A DNA stretch of 6,444 bases from an uncultured Chthonomonas sp. (GTDB lineage Bacteria > Armatimonadota > Chthonomonadetes > Chthonomonadales > CAJBBX01): positions 1-6,444 of the forward strand of contig CAISOI010000667.1 of assembly GCA_903886985.1 (NCBI GenBank), given 5' to 3'. A model generated the notes under the pieces. It was not told the origin of the DNA, searched no databases, and saw only the letters and a program-made list of their open reading frames with translations. Shown piece by piece: positions 1 through 5,885 of this stretch; position 1 is the stretch's first letter; each line of letters starts with the position of its first letter. The translations under genes and the position numbers were made by a program.

Positions 1-272
1 ATGTCTGTAACCAGATCACGTTGAGGTAATGCCATCGCCTTTAGAGTGAGACCTTCTCGCAGCTTCGGAACAAATATCCAGTTTGTTCGTTCATCCGATT
101 CAAACGGGAAAAGACACTTTGCCTTCTGTTCTGTACTGAGTGTGCCAATGAATTTGTTAACTGCCTCAACCATAGTTTTCCCTGACTGGGCTCCGGCGGG
201 TCTTGAAGATACCGCCATCAATGCCACTCCGGTTACTGCTGCTGCTAATCCAAAATATTTTGTGAACAACAA
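1..272 (-). CDS. DUF3500 family exported protein, C-terminus cut by window edge
   Basis: Reading the minus strand from 272 gives 90 codons with no stop before the window edge. Residues 1-28 form a Sec-type signal peptide: a lysine near the start, a hydrophobic stretch (FGLAAAVTGVALMAV), then an AGA cleavage site followed by QSGK. The mature part (LSTEQKAKCLFPFESDERTN, then WIFVP and LREGLTLKAM) matches my memory of the DUF3500 N-terminus, which has a fpf-D-eR-nW-f-P core followed by R-G-l-l-k-m and QR. DUF3500 proteins are usually several hundred residues, so most of the gene lies outside. There is no ATG. The start is TTG at 272 or the adjacent TTG at 269, chosen because AAGGGAG lies 5 or 8 bases upstream. 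It begins 37 bases after the sugar-binding lipoprotein stop on the same strand, so the two are probably co-transcribed. The molecular function of DUF3500 is unknown to me. Confidence 0.82.
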   Translation of the reverse strand, partial: MLFTKYFGLAAAVTGVALMAVSSRPAGAQSGKTMVEAVNKFIGTLSTEQKAKCLFPFESDERTNWIFVPKLREGLTLKAMALPQRDLVTD

Positions 273-277
273 GGGTA

Positions 278-284
278 CTCCCTT
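278..284 (-). promoter_or_regulatory. Ribosome binding site AAGGGAG that sets the TTG start
   Basis: Minus-strand AAGGGAG lies 5 bases before the TTG at 272 and 8 bases before the TTG at 269. It decides the start of the DUF3500 gene, which has no ATG at its N-terminus. An upstream in-frame TTG at 285-287 would overlap this site and is not preceded by one, so it is unlikely to be used. Confidence 0.6.
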
Positions 285-309
285 CAAATTATGCTGCTTG
301 ACGATCTAA

Positions 310-1371
310 TCAGAAATTAAACTGATCCACGTTGTCTTTTGTAATCGTAAGACCAGGAATGATGACAAATGGACCTTTGACGCTAATTTTACCGATGTCT
401 GGAATATCTGCTCCGTCGACAGGTGCTTTGCTGGCGAGATCATCTGCCACAAGCACCGCAGTTACATAGGTCAACTTAGCGGGATCCCAGAGTTTGACTC
501 CATTGATGGCGCCAGATTTTAGATATTGCTTGGTCGCGCTGGGTAGAGCAAGCCCCCAAACCTTGACTTTACCAGTTTTATTTAGCTGCGTTACTGCTTC
601 GCCTATTCCAGGAGGTGCCTGTGAATTTACACCTGCAAATCCAACGATATCAGGGTCTTTCTGGAAGGCAGATTTCGCAAGATCAACGGCTTTGTTCTGA
701 TCTTCTTCGTTGTAGAGGTACGGCTTCACCAAAGTGATTCCGGGATATTTCTTTAGTCCCTCTTCTACGCCTTTGACATGAAGATTTAGATTGGCAGCGG
801 CGCGCCCGCCGGACATGATGACCACTTTGCCTTTGCTGCCTAAGTCTTTTGCAAGAGAATCGGCGATGTCAGTACCAATTTTGATATCATCGGCAGCCGC
901 CACATAAAAGCGACGTGCTGAGGTTGGGGAATCGGAGTCCCATGTGTAGATTTTTACGCCCGCTTCCGTAGCTTTCTTTAGTGCGGGAACAATAGCATTT
1001 GCGTCGTTGGGAGAAATAACAATGGCGTCCACTTTCTGAGCAGCCATTTGGTTGATCAATTCTACCTGTCTACCGTTTTCCGCCTTTTCAGGTGCGAAAT
1101 ATTCGACTTTGAAACCTTTGGCGGTAAGGTCGGTGTTTGCCTTTTCTGCACCCTTACGGCATGCTTCGCTATATTGACCAGCCGATTTGAAAATGAAAAC
1201 AATGCGTTTACCACTGCCAGTCGGCGCTCCACTAGTGGGAGTACCTGTGCCGGATGAACTGCCGGGGCCGGGTGAAGTGCCGCTAGAAGAGCTGTCCTTC
1301 CCGCAGGCTGCCAGACTAAGTGCCATTACGATAGCGCCAGCGGCTAGGATCGGTCTGCCAGTAAGTCGCAT
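310..1371 (-). CDS. Sugar ABC transporter substrate-binding lipoprotein, RhaS/LsrB-like (Peripla_BP_4)
   Basis: This is the extracytoplasmic sugar-binding component of an ABC importer. Residues 1-23 form a lipoprotein signal with lipobox LAAC (Cys23 lipidated). Residues 26-54 are a Ser/Gly/Thr/Pro tether. From residue 56 (RIVFIFKSAGQYSEACRKGA) runs a type 1 periplasmic-binding fold of two Rossmann-like lobes. TWDSD (143-147), VVIMSGG (183-189), VWGLALPS (271-278) and LWDP (294-297) resemble the rhamnose-binding RhaS and autoinducer-2-binding LsrB group, in which the WDSD aspartate contacts ligand. The length of 353 aa is normal. The start is ATG with AGGAGA 5 bases upstream. It lies 147 bases downstream of the glycoside hydrolase and just upstream of the DUF3500 gene, all on one strand. 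No permease or ATPase gene is in the window, so it may serve a transporter encoded elsewhere. The family call is firm; a rhamnose-like or other deoxyhexose ligand is only a guess. Confidence 0.9.
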   Translation of the reverse strand: MRLTGRPILAAGAIVMALSLAACGKDSSSSGTSPGPGSSSGTGTPTSGAPTGSGKRIVFIFKSAGQYSEACRKGAEKANTDLTAKGFKVEYFAPEKAENGRQVELINQMAAQKVDAIVISPNDANAIVPALKKATEAGVKIYTWDSDSPTSARRFYVAAADDIKIGTDIADSLAKDLGSKGKVVIMSGGRAAANLNLHVKGVEEGLKKYPGITLVKPYLYNEEDQNKAVDLAKSAFQKDPDIVGFAGVNSQAPPGIGEAVTQLNKTGKVKVWGLALPSATKQYLKSGAINGVKLWDPAKLTYVTAVLVADDLASKAPVDGADIPDIGKISVKGPFVIIPGLTITKDNVDQFNF

Positions 1372-1420
1372 ATATTTCTCCTTTGAAAGAGCGTGTTGAT
1401 ACTGAGACTCGAGGGTCCCT

Positions 1421-1450
1421 GTAATATCATCCGTCGCTTTTAAACATCAA
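1421..1450 (-). promoter_or_regulatory. Possible sigma70-type promoter for the sugar-binding lipoprotein gene
   Basis: On the minus strand TTGATG (1450-1445) is followed after 18 bases by TATTAC (1426-1421). These match 4 of 6 bases at both -35 and -10. Transcription would start near 1414, giving a leader of about 40 bases before the ATG at 1371. The -35 box overlaps a small inverted repeat (AACA-tcaat-TGTT around 1443-1455). The match is moderate and a chance occurrence is possible. The gene could instead be read through from the hydrolase. Confidence 0.3.
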
Positions 1451-1484
1451 TTGTTATGGCTATATTCCGCATTTTGTGCGTGAC

Positions 1485-1504
1485 GTCCTGCCACAATGCC
1501 GGAC
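1485..1504. other. Imperfect hairpin in the hydrolase-lipoprotein gap
   Basis: GTCCTGC (1485-1491), a 6-base loop and GCCGGAC (1498-1504) pair at 6 of 7 positions. It lies 14 bases past the hydrolase stop on the minus strand. No T-run follows on either strand, so it is not a typical intrinsic terminator. It may be an RNA-stabilising 3' hairpin that separates expression of the two genes, or a protein-binding site. The remaining bases of the 1372-1518 gap show nothing else clear apart from the candidate promoter at 1421-1450. Confidence 0.3.
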
Positions 1505-1518
1505 AGAAATAATATTGG

Positions 1519-3864
1519 CTACGGAATGGGTATTGTTGTACGTTCTCTTCCGGGCAATGCAGCAATTTCGTCGCCGTTCATATGGACTTTGTATCCATTG
1601 GTACTGTCCCAAACGAATCCGAAGGACTTGCCATGATATTTGACATCTTCGAGTCGAAAGTACGAAATGGCAAAAGGCAGCGGGTCGAGTGTTATGCTGT
1701 TGTCTGGCCCAGGTTGCAACCCAACCAGGTATTTGATCAAAAGGTCAATGACCCAGGAGTGTTGATAGTCGTCAATTCCTCGGTAAGTACAGGGGCTTCC
1801 TGTCAGTGGGTTGTAATGTTCAAACGTGTTTGGTCGCTCTGGGTCGCCATCAAAAAACATCATTTTGATAAATCGAGTAATCATATCCGCAGCCATTGGC
1901 TTGAGAGAATGATCTAGATTGATCGCCGCAGTTGCAAGTGCCTGAGAAATGTGAGAGTTTGTCATTGGCCAGACACGACCATTCCACGGACACGACATTC
2001 TCTTGCCCATCCAGTCGCCTTCCGGACTGAAATTCGGATCATCGAGGCTCGCAGAGGGCACGGGAAACTCGGTAGAGAACTCTTCTGGATTGAAAAGGTG
2101 TTCGTGAAGAGCGCTCACATGGCTTTCGTCTACGATGTCACAAAGGAAAGGATAGAATCCAACAGCCGCTTTGTAAGGTGAGCGCTGTCCGGATTTTGGG
2201 TTGTAATCATAAAAGAACTTTGTTTCCGGATCCCACATGTAAGTGCGAATTGCTATTCTAGTGTCGTCAGCCTTGCGGTTCCACACTTTTGCTTCTTCGG
2301 TGTTGCCGATCAAAACAGCCATCGACGCTAGTGAACGTTGAAGTTGGTAAATATAGACCGTAGCATCGACGCCTTTGAGATGTATCTGCCGCCAATCGTC
2401 CGCCGAGTTATCCGCGAAAAGGTATCGGGAGGCGTACTCTTGTCCGGTCTCGCCTTGGTCCAGTACATCGTAAAGGTGGAGATCTTCTCGGTCTCTATCC
2501 CGCTCAAAATACTCGGCATATCTCGAAAGATCAGGATAGACCCGCTCTACAAAACTGAGATCGCCCGTGACATGGAAAATTTGAAGAGCATTTGCTCCCC
2601 AGTTCGCGTGATAAAAACCTCGGGTGTGCCTCCAGAAATAGAGGTGTCCCGGCAAATACCCACCCTTTTCTTGAGCGAGAAAAATTCCTTCAATGCAGCC
2701 ATATGCAAGGGCAGGATCATGCTTCCACACAGCCTCAAGCATGTGACACTGTGCCGAGTAAGATATATGGCTCCGAAATCCACCAATTCCTTCAAATACG
2801 CATGGGTATGGAAAACGGATTCCCTCTTCACCAGGAATTTGATATCCGCCAATGTCCACAGTAGATAGTCGTAGACTGTACCAACGGTACCAATACATTT
2901 TTTGGAGATGAGGGTCAGAACATTCGAAGTAGGGGACACTGTTAAAATACACTCTCCAGTTCGCTCGGCTAACCGCCGCCACATCCTGTTGCAGATCGTT
3001 TTGCAGATGCAAGAGCGCAACATTCCGATCGGTGTGAAGGGACGCTCCAAATTGGATAGTGCGAGTCTCGCCGGCGGGAATCTCCAGAGTATAGTGGAGG
3101 CAGATATGAATGTGTCCCTCACCAGCAGGCGGTTTCTGTTTCGACTTGATTTCTGCGGCAAACTTCCCATCTCGGAACTTTTCCGGCACGATGGAGTTTG
3201 TCCAATTTGGTGCGGTATCTGTCCTTTGGGCGAGGTGAATTGCTGCGCTGACTAAGGGTTGATTGGATCCAAGCGCTACAGAGAGTGAATGCGTGACGAT
3301 CTCTTCATCGGTCCGTATGGCACGATTGCGCTCCCCCCAACCTCCATTCTCTGCAGGTCGGTCAGCATAGGGCGTGTCACCATAATTTACTGTATGGTCG
3401 AAAACTGCGTAGTCACCTTCGCGTGTGGCATTTTCACCGCTGGTCGCCATTACTCCGGGTCGAAATGTATCACGGTCTTGCAAGCTCCACAAAATGAAAT
3501 GGAGTTTGCGTGTTTTTTTGCCTTCGTTGTAGATCGAAAGGCGAGATGCGAGCGTGTCTTGCGGTGTTAGAACTTTGTCTTCTCGAATTCTGAGACCGTC
3601 TGGAGTTGTGTGGGTATGCGTGAGGGCATCTGGAGTCCATCGTCGCCCGTCCTTACGCAATTGAAGTGGGCGTTCTCGCTCGTCCATCACGACGACGGTG
3701 AACAGACGCTCGAGCCGGACATCTACATAATATGACTCGTCCCAAAACCCAAAAGATTCCAAGAATCGGGGAAAGGCCGGCGCGAAAAGCCCACCTCGTC
3801 CTCCGCCGAGATACCATTTATCGCTGCGTTCAAGATATTCAAGTGGATCGAGCCGTGTTGCCAT
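1519..3864 (-). CDS. Cytoplasmic (alpha/alpha)6-barrel glycoside hydrolase, MGH1/GH63-like
   Basis: This 781-aa protein is predicted to hydrolyse a glycosidic bond in an imported sugar. Layout inferred from the sequence: an N-terminal beta-sandwich (about 1-300), an (alpha/alpha)6 catalytic barrel (about 310-715) and a short C-terminal beta segment (about 720-781). Barrel motifs fit the inverting GH63/mannosylglycerate-hydrolase/trehalase-like superfamily. DQGETGQEYASR (469-480) sits at the general-acid region, PWNGRVWPMTN (626-636) is the barrel signature, and FEHYNPLTG (681-689) carries Glu682 as likely general base, followed by DYQHSW (699-704). In GH63 the acid is usually Asp; here the aligned residue appears to be Glu476. 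An in-frame TGA directly precedes the ATG, so no signal peptide can be hidden upstream and the enzyme is cytoplasmic. The ribosome site is weak (GGA, 6 to 7 bases upstream). The gene diverges from that of the CBM9-like protein. The exact substrate cannot be read from the sequence. Confidence 0.87.
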   Translation of the reverse strand: MATRLDPLEYLERSDKWYLGGGRGGLFAPAFPRFLESFGFWDESYYVDVRLERLFTVVVMDERERPLQLRKDGRRWTPDALTHTHTTPDGLRIREDKVLTPQDTLASRLSIYNEGKKTRKLHFILWSLQDRDTFRPGVMATSGENATREGDYAVFDHTVNYGDTPYADRPAENGGWGERNRAIRTDEEIVTHSLSVALGSNQPLVSAAIHLAQRTDTAPNWTNSIVPEKFRDGKFAAEIKSKQKPPAGEGHIHICLHYTLEIPAGETRTIQFGASLHTDRNVALLHLQNDLQQDVAAVSRANWRVYFNSVPYFECSDPHLQKMYWYRWYSLRLSTVDIGGYQIPGEEGIRFPYPCVFEGIGGFRSHISYSAQCHMLEAVWKHDPALAYGCIEGIFLAQEKGGYLPGHLYFWRHTRGFYHANWGANALQIFHVTGDLSFVERVYPDLSRYAEYFERDRDREDLHLYDVLDQGETGQEYASRYLFADNSADDWRQIHLKGVDATVYIYQLQRSLASMAVLIGNTEEAKVWNRKADDTRIAIRTYMWDPETKFFYDYNPKSGQRSPYKAAVGFYPFLCDIVDESHVSALHEHLFNPEEFSTEFPVPSASLDDPNFSPEGDWMGKRMSCPWNGRVWPMTNSHISQALATAAINLDHSLKPMAADMITRFIKMMFFDGDPERPNTFEHYNPLTGSPCTYRGIDDYQHSWVIDLLIKYLVGLQPGPDNSITLDPLPFAISYFRLEDVKYHGKSFGFVWDSTNGYKVHMNGDEIAALPGRERTTIPIP

Positions 3865-3909
3865 TCAAGTTCCATTATTTAGTAGTGTTTGTAAGTCACC
3901 CTAAGTAGG

Positions 3910-3954
3910 AGGAGCATTATCAACAAAAGTTGAACAGTTACCCCATCTGCTCCT
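3910..3954. repeat. 7-bp inverted repeat AGGAGCA / TGCTCCT
   Basis: AGGAGCA (3910-3916) and TGCTCCT (3948-3954) are exact reverse complements separated by 31 bases. They flank the smaller inverted repeat at 3920-3933 in the centre of the divergent gap. The arms partly reflect purine-rich ribosome-site-like sequence on each strand, so a chance origin is possible. Spacing of about three helical turns between arm starts would allow cooperative regulator binding; that is inference. Confidence 0.35.
3920..3933. repeat. Perfect inverted repeat TCAAC-AAAA-GTTGA, candidate operator
   Basis: Five-base perfect arms flank a 4-base A-run, forming a 14-bp site inside the divergent promoter region. On the minus strand its end overlaps a GATAAT hexamer that could be a -10 box for the hydrolase gene. 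A dimeric sugar-responsive repressor could bind here, but no regulator gene is in the window, and short arms of this kind also occur by chance. Confidence 0.35.
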
Positions 3955-3966
3955 TTCAGGTGAAAA

Positions 3967-4701
3967 GTGCAAAACGTACTTCCAGTCTACCCTTGCAACA
4001 AAATATCGTTCGATTATGATGTCGATGGGGACCTAACAAAATCCATCTGGCATCAGGCAGAAGTTGTGTGGTTGGTGGACGTCGTTGAAGACCGAGACCA
4101 CCAATTGGTGAGCGTTACTCGTAACTCTGCAAAATTGTATTTGACAGAAAACAGTAACGACATCAACTTTGGCTTTCAGAAAACGGCTGTAGCCTGTCTC
4201 TGGAGCGACACTTCACTGTACATCGCATTCCGATGCGAAGACAGTGAAATAACCGGCACTTTAAACGAGCACGATTCTCCCTTGTACGAAGAGGAAGTTG
4301 TCGAGGTGTTTATTTCTCCGAATGCGGATCCCCACACCTATTTTGAACTAGAGATCAGTCCCAACAACGTCATGTTTGATGCAGTCGTAGAAAGTCCCGA
4401 TCTGCATCGCGGAACGATGATTGTCGACACAGGTTGGCATTGCAAAGGATTGGTATCGGCAGTGCGTGTTGATGGTGAGATCAATAATTCTGCGGTTAAG
4501 GATGACGGCTGGACTGTAGAGATGTCTATTCCGTTTTTAGCTTTGGCGTCGAACCCACCGGTTAACGGTTCAGAATGGCTGGTAAATTTCTATCGCATTG
4601 ATCGCGAACCCGAAGAATTCACAGCGTGGTCACCCACACTCGAGGTGCCAGCAAACTTTCATGTGCCAGCCCGGTTCGGCATTTTAAAGTTTGTAAGCTA
4701 A
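3967..4701 (+). CDS. Leaderless CBM9/DOMON-like carbohydrate-binding protein
   Basis: This 244-aa protein resembles a single CBM9-type (DOMON-like) beta-sandwich. It has FDYDVDGDLTKSIWHQAEVV at 15-34 (the usual start with D-G-x-L/W-A), CLWSDTSLYIAFRCEDSEI (77-95), YEEEVVEVFISP (107-118, the typical dD-VEvFi-p motif), YFELEISPNNVMFD (125-138), GWTVEMSIPFLAL (181-193) and ARFGILKF near the end. The start is GTG with AGGTGA upstream. An in-frame TGA lies directly before it at 3961-3963, so there is no signal peptide. Most CBM9 modules I know of are parts of secreted xylanases or exported proteins, so a free cytoplasmic copy is less usual. It is transcribed divergently from the glycoside hydrolase and probably works on the same substrate, by binding or accessory action; that is inference. 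No catalytic domain is attached. Confidence 0.82.
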   Translation: MQNVLPVYPCNKISFDYDVDGDLTKSIWHQAEVVWLVDVVEDRDHQLVSVTRNSAKLYLTENSNDINFGFQKTAVACLWSDTSLYIAFRCEDSEITGTLNEHDSPLYEEEVVEVFISPNADPHTYFELEISPNNVMFDAVVESPDLHRGTMIVDTGWHCKGLVSAVRVDGEINNSAVKDDGWTVEMSIPFLALASNPPVNGSEWLVNFYRIDREPEEFTAWSPTLEVPANFHVPARFGILKFVS

Positions 4702-4722
4702 GCAATTCGAGGCCGTAACAAA

Positions 4723-4741
4723 AATTTAGCATGGCTAAATT
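4723..4741. repeat. Perfect 8-bp inverted repeat at the -35 box, candidate operator
   Basis: AATTTAGC (4723-4730), ATG, and GCTAAATT (4734-4741) are perfect 8-bp arms with a 3-base centre. The last two bases are the first two of the TTGACA box at 4740-4745, and a second palindrome, GACATGTC (4742-4749), follows directly. The position suits binding by a dimeric regulator. The alternative is a weak terminator for the CBM9-like gene, which ends 21 bases upstream, but the stem is AT-rich and no T-run follows. Confidence 0.5.
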
Positions 4742-4768
4742 GACATGTCGCCCACTTGTGGATATCAT
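4740..4768 (+). promoter_or_regulatory. Strong sigma70-type promoter for the DUF6599-DUF362 unit
   Basis: TTGACA (4740-4745, a 6 of 6 match) is separated by exactly 17 bases from TATCAT (4763-4768, a 5 of 6 match). Transcription should start near 4775 and leave a leader of about 130 bases before the ATG at 4907. This is the best promoter in the window. It serves the DUF6599 gene and, by read-through, probably the DUF362 gene. Confidence 0.72.
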
Positions 4769-4906
4769 GTACTTGTTGTAACTCGATTTTGAGCGATTGT
4801 GTTTGTGCGATCGATGTAACAGTATTGGTTGTTTGTTGTCTTTAGAGTCGTTCAGGTCAATCCAAATCCATATATTGCGAGTTCGAAAGAGCTTTTGGAG
4901 ATATAA

Positions 4907-5806
4907 ATGCTTCGTTCAGGGTTGTTTGGTCGTTTTGCAATCGCTGGTATTGCAATTTCATTGGGATCCGCAAGTTTTGGTCAGGGGCCGAAAAGCATTC
5001 TGCCCGGACCTACAGCGGTAAAAGGTTGGACTCAGATTGGTACAACCAAACTGTTCGACCCGAATAACCTGTTTGACCTAATTGACGGTGAGGCCGAGTC
5101 GATCAAGCAATATTCTTTTGTCGCTTGTGCGCATGCTGAGTATGGCCCTGTAGGGCAAAAAGTACCTTCGTTGACTATTGATGTTTTCGATATGACCGAT
5201 CCTCTTAATAGTTTCGGGCTATTTAGCAGTGATCGATCCAGCGGTACTCCAAATAAAATTGGTGTTGAGGGTGTGAACATTCCACCAAGCGGCATTAATT
5301 TTTGGAAAGGTCGCTACGTTGTGCGAACGACAATTGTAAAGGTTAGCCCCGCAGCGCAGGCAGCGCAGTTGGAATTTGCTAAAGCTGTTGTGGCTAAAAT
5401 TCCGGGTGGGGGTCAAGCCCCTGCGCTCGTTCAGGCACTTCCAGACGGTCGTCAGCCGCGGAGTGAGAAATATGTGCGTGCCAACGTAGTCGGTCAAGCG
5501 TTCCTGAAGAATGCTATTACTGCGCGATACCCTTCCGCCGGACAGGGCGCTGAACTCTTTATTGCTGAATATCCGTCTGCCGCAGGCGCAAAGGCAGCTT
5601 TGGCATCTTATAGAGGGTTTGAAAAAGCGGGTACGGGTTTAGCGGTAGTCAAGGGAGTGGGTGAGGATGCATTCTCAGTAGTCGATAAATATGCCAAGAA
5701 CGTCGTAGTCGCAGTTAAGGGCAAGTATTGCGTGGGTATTGTCCGCGCGAAAGATACTGCCGGAGCAACCGTGTTGGTGGAGGCTGCTGTTGCGAAATTG
5801 AAGTAG
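4907..5806 (+). CDS. DUF6599 family exported protein
   Basis: This is a 299-aa protein of unknown biochemical role. Residues 1-25 form a signal peptide (LRSGLFGRF, hydrophobic AIAGIAISLG, SASFG then QG), so it is exported. The mature N-terminus ILPGPTAVKGWTQIGTTKLF, followed by DPNNLFDLIDGEAESIKQY (51-69), matches the DUF6599 pattern as I recall it: pgW, then Lf-yIdG-Ae-y--ygF. IDVFDMTDPLNSFGLFSSDR (91-110) and the closing strands (VVVAVKGKYCVGIVRA, 266-281) also fit that family. The start is ATG with GGAG 6 bases upstream. It follows a strong promoter at 4740-4768 and a leader of about 130 bases in which I see no known riboswitch. The Tat-exported DUF362 gene follows 79 bases downstream, suggesting that both products act outside the cytoplasm in one process. 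Confidence 0.82.
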   Translation: MLRSGLFGRFAIAGIAISLGSASFGQGPKSILPGPTAVKGWTQIGTTKLFDPNNLFDLIDGEAESIKQYSFVACAHAEYGPVGQKVPSLTIDVFDMTDPLNSFGLFSSDRSSGTPNKIGVEGVNIPPSGINFWKGRYVVRTTIVKVSPAAQAAQLEFAKAVVAKIPGGGQAPALVQALPDGRQPRSEKYVRANVVGQAFLKNAITARYPSAGQGAELFIAEYPSAAGAKAALASYRGFEKAGTGLAVVKGVGEDAFSVVDKYAKNVVVAVKGKYCVGIVRAKDTAGATVLVEAAVAKLK

Positions 5807-5845
5807 ACGAAGTAAATCTGCAGTGCTGTAACGTCGAATTGTAGT

Positions 5846-5859
5846 CCGCCAGAAGGCGG
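5846..5859. other. GC-rich hairpin CCGCC-AGAA-GGCGG between DUF6599 and DUF362 genes
   Basis: Five G:C pairs close a 4-base AGAA loop, with a possible further T:G pair (5845/5860). It lies 39 bases past the DUF6599 stop and 13 bases before the DUF362 ribosome site. The downstream bases (GTTGGTTGAATTT) are not a proper T-run, so complete termination is unlikely. It may be a partial terminator or an RNA-processing or stabilising hairpin that sets the ratio of the two proteins. Confidence 0.45.
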
Positions 5860-5885
5860 GTTGGTTGAATTTAGGGAGTTCTGAA

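Larger units (their letters stand above)
3865..3966. promoter_or_regulatory. Divergent control region between hydrolase and CBM9-like genes
   Basis: These 102 bases separate two oppositely oriented starts and must hold both promoters unless these lie inside the genes. I see no convincing pair of -35 and -10 boxes on either strand. The best -10-like hexamer is GATAAT on the minus strand (3921-3916), without a good -35. Two nested inverted repeats are present (3910-3954 and 3920-3933) and suggest a regulator site. AGGTGA at 3958-3963 is the ribosome site for the GTG start at 3967. A strong GGAGGAG at 3908-3914 leads to no usable plus-strand start. Confidence 0.5.

Noticed and set aside
46..309. 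Plus-strand 87-codon open frame
   Set aside because: It lies antisense to the DUF3500 gene, whose minus-strand reading has a signal peptide, a ribosome site and a family match. The plus frame shows no such support.
2338..2868. Plus-strand 176-codon open frame inside the hydrolase
   Set aside because: It is antisense to the barrel domain, including conserved hydrolase motifs, has no recognisable domain and no convincing ribosome site.
2547..3170. Minus-strand 207-codon frame overlapping the hydrolase in another frame
   Set aside because: The hydrolase frame is continuous over 781 codons with family motifs throughout; this frame has unusual composition and no recognisable feature, so it is a shadow.
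3908..3933. Strong GGAGGAG followed by ATT ATC AAC AAA AGT TGA on the plus strand
   Set aside because: It looks like a ribosome site, but there is no ATG, GTG or TTG at a usable distance and the frame closes after a few codons.
5349..5367. Short direct repeat of GCAGCGCAG
   Set aside because: It lies inside the DUF6599 gene and only encodes a local AAQAAQ stretch; it is too short to suggest a mobile or regulatory element.
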